Below are positions 5,686-6,344 of a stretch of 6,344 bases of DNA, piece after piece (position 1 is the first letter of the stretch; each line of letters opens with the position of its first letter). This DNA is from Betaproteobacteria bacterium (GTDB lineage: Bacteria > Pseudomonadota > Gammaproteobacteria > Burkholderiales > SG8-39), in the NCBI GenBank assembly GCA_005881355.1, contig VBDM01000054.1, positions 1 to 6,344 on the forward strand, written 5' to 3'. The translations under genes and the position numbers were made by a program. The notes beneath the pieces are model-generated. The model saw only the letters and a program-made list of their open reading frames with translations, was not told the origin of the DNA and made no database searches.

Positions 5686-6344
5686 ATCGCTTGAGTGACG
5701 GGGCGTCGAACGTGCCGCCCTCGGCCTTCTTCGCCAGGTACGTTATGAGCGCGATCGACGCATCGGAAGTGAACTCCAGCTCCGGGAAGCGCATCTGACG
5801 GATGCACTCCCACATTCGCCATTGCATGGACCGCAACTCGCCCTCCGAGACGCGGTATCCGGGCCAGGTGCCGAATGCGCGTTGCGCATCTCTGGCGTTG
5901 GTCATTTTCGGCAGATTCTGCAAGCGGATCCGCTTTCCTTCTTCGCCGTGGCAGGTGATGCAGCCGAAGTCATACGGTCCGGCGCGATAGTAGAAAAGCT
6001 TTTCGCCGGCTTGATAGGCCAGACGCTCTTTCGGGTGGGACGTCGACGGGGCAATCGTCATGCCGCGCGACTCGGACGCGATCCAGGCAACCAGGTCGGT
6101 CATCACCGATCGCTGACCCACGCCGGAAAATGGGTCCGTCACGATCATCGGCGCGCCCGTGCCGGAAAAAGGCTTGCGTTTGGCTTCTTCGGGAGTGAAC
6201 CCTTGCAGTGTCACCATGCAGGTGACCAGGCGCGACTCGAGGTCCTGCACGCGGTCGGCGTCGGCAAAGTAGCGCGGCAGGCGCACATAGGCGCCTTTGA
6301 CGACGCCGGGCCCGAGGCCGAGGTCGCATTGCTCGAGCGAGGCG
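5684..6344 (-). CDS. soxA: SoxA cytochrome c subunit, N-terminus beyond window edge
   Basis: SoxA is the catalytic cytochrome subunit of the periplasmic SoxAX complex, which attaches thiosulfate to the SoxY cysteine. The last 219 residues are visible, reading in frame from the right edge (ASLEQCDLGLGPGVVKGAYVRLPRYF) to TAA. The landmarks are RLVTCMVTLQGF, PFSGVGQRSVMTDLVAWIA, one haem c motif CITCH at 5948-5962, and LRSMQWRMWECIRQMRFPE. In the last of these the Cys at 5804-5806 fits the conserved ligand that is a cysteine persulfide in solved SoxAX structures. Only one CXXCH is seen. EQCDLG and LVTC carry the cysteines that, from memory, replace the first haem site in monohaem SoxA types; the missing N-terminus leaves this open. 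The signal peptide and true start are outside the window. soxYZ probably lie upstream. Internal GTG codons are not credible starts because the similarity continues above them. Confidence 0.95.
   Translation of the reverse strand, partial: ASLEQCDLGLGPGVVKGAYVRLPRYFADADRVQDLESRLVTCMVTLQGFTPEEAKRKPFSGTGAPMIVTDPFSGVGQRSVMTDLVAWIASESRGMTIAPSTSHPKERLAYQAGEKLFYYRAGPYDFGCITCHGEEGKRIRLQNLPKMTNARDAQRAFGTWPGYRVSEGELRSMQWRMWECIRQMRFPELEFTSDASIALITYLAKKAEGGTFDAPSLKR

Noticed and set aside
5676..5822. Longer N-terminus for SoxX (254 residues)
   Set aside because: The extension overlaps the conserved SoxA end; the GTG at 5675 has a ribosome binding site and begins the signal peptide.

Overview
This GC-rich window looks like chromosomal DNA of a sulfur-oxidising betaproteobacterium, probably an uncultured or environmental Burkholderiales- or Nitrosomonadales-like lineage. 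The basis is the aspartyl-tRNA synthetase, which closely matches my memory of betaproteobacterial AspRS; the fmdB-DUF502-aspS gene order, which I recall as common in that class; and the presence of sox genes. All recognised genes lie on the minus strand, so transcription runs from the right edge to the left.

Right half (about 6344 to 3248): the end of a thiosulfate-oxidation (Sox) operon in the order soxA-soxX-soxB. SoxA (N-terminus cut by the window edge) and SoxX form the c-type cytochrome that couples thiosulfate to the carrier protein SoxYZ. SoxB is the Tat-exported dimanganese hydrolase that releases sulfate from SoxYZ. soxYZ are not in the window and would be expected beyond the right edge. 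The soxA-soxX junction is tight: the soxA stop overlaps the soxX ribosome binding site. The soxX-soxB junction holds a 71-bp nested palindrome resembling the dRS3/REP-type dispersed repeats, ending only 7 bases before the soxB start. SoxX has a lipobox and may be a lipoprotein.

Left half (about 3180 to 1): a housekeeping cluster, fmdB-like zinc-ribbon gene, DUF502 membrane protein, aspS and a barstar-family gene cut by the left edge. A TATAAT box and a strong ribosome binding site precede the fmdB gene, suggesting a new transcription unit. The FmdB protein has a long tail with lysine at every fourth residue, partly encoded by a 12-bp tandem repeat. Short perfect hairpins lie directly upstream of the DUF502 and aspS starts.

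The main anomaly is aspS. It has the full 590-codon length expected for a bacterial AspRS, but codon 70 is an in-frame TAG. A single-base mutation or sequence error is the simplest explanation. Genome-wide amber reassignment is unlikely, because the two neighbouring genes end in TAG at sensible places. I see no clearly novel system. The points most worth checking are the interrupted aspS, the palindrome in front of soxB, the possible SoxX lipoprotein, the lysine-periodic FmdB tail, and a barstar-like protein that lacks the canonical barnase-contact residues.
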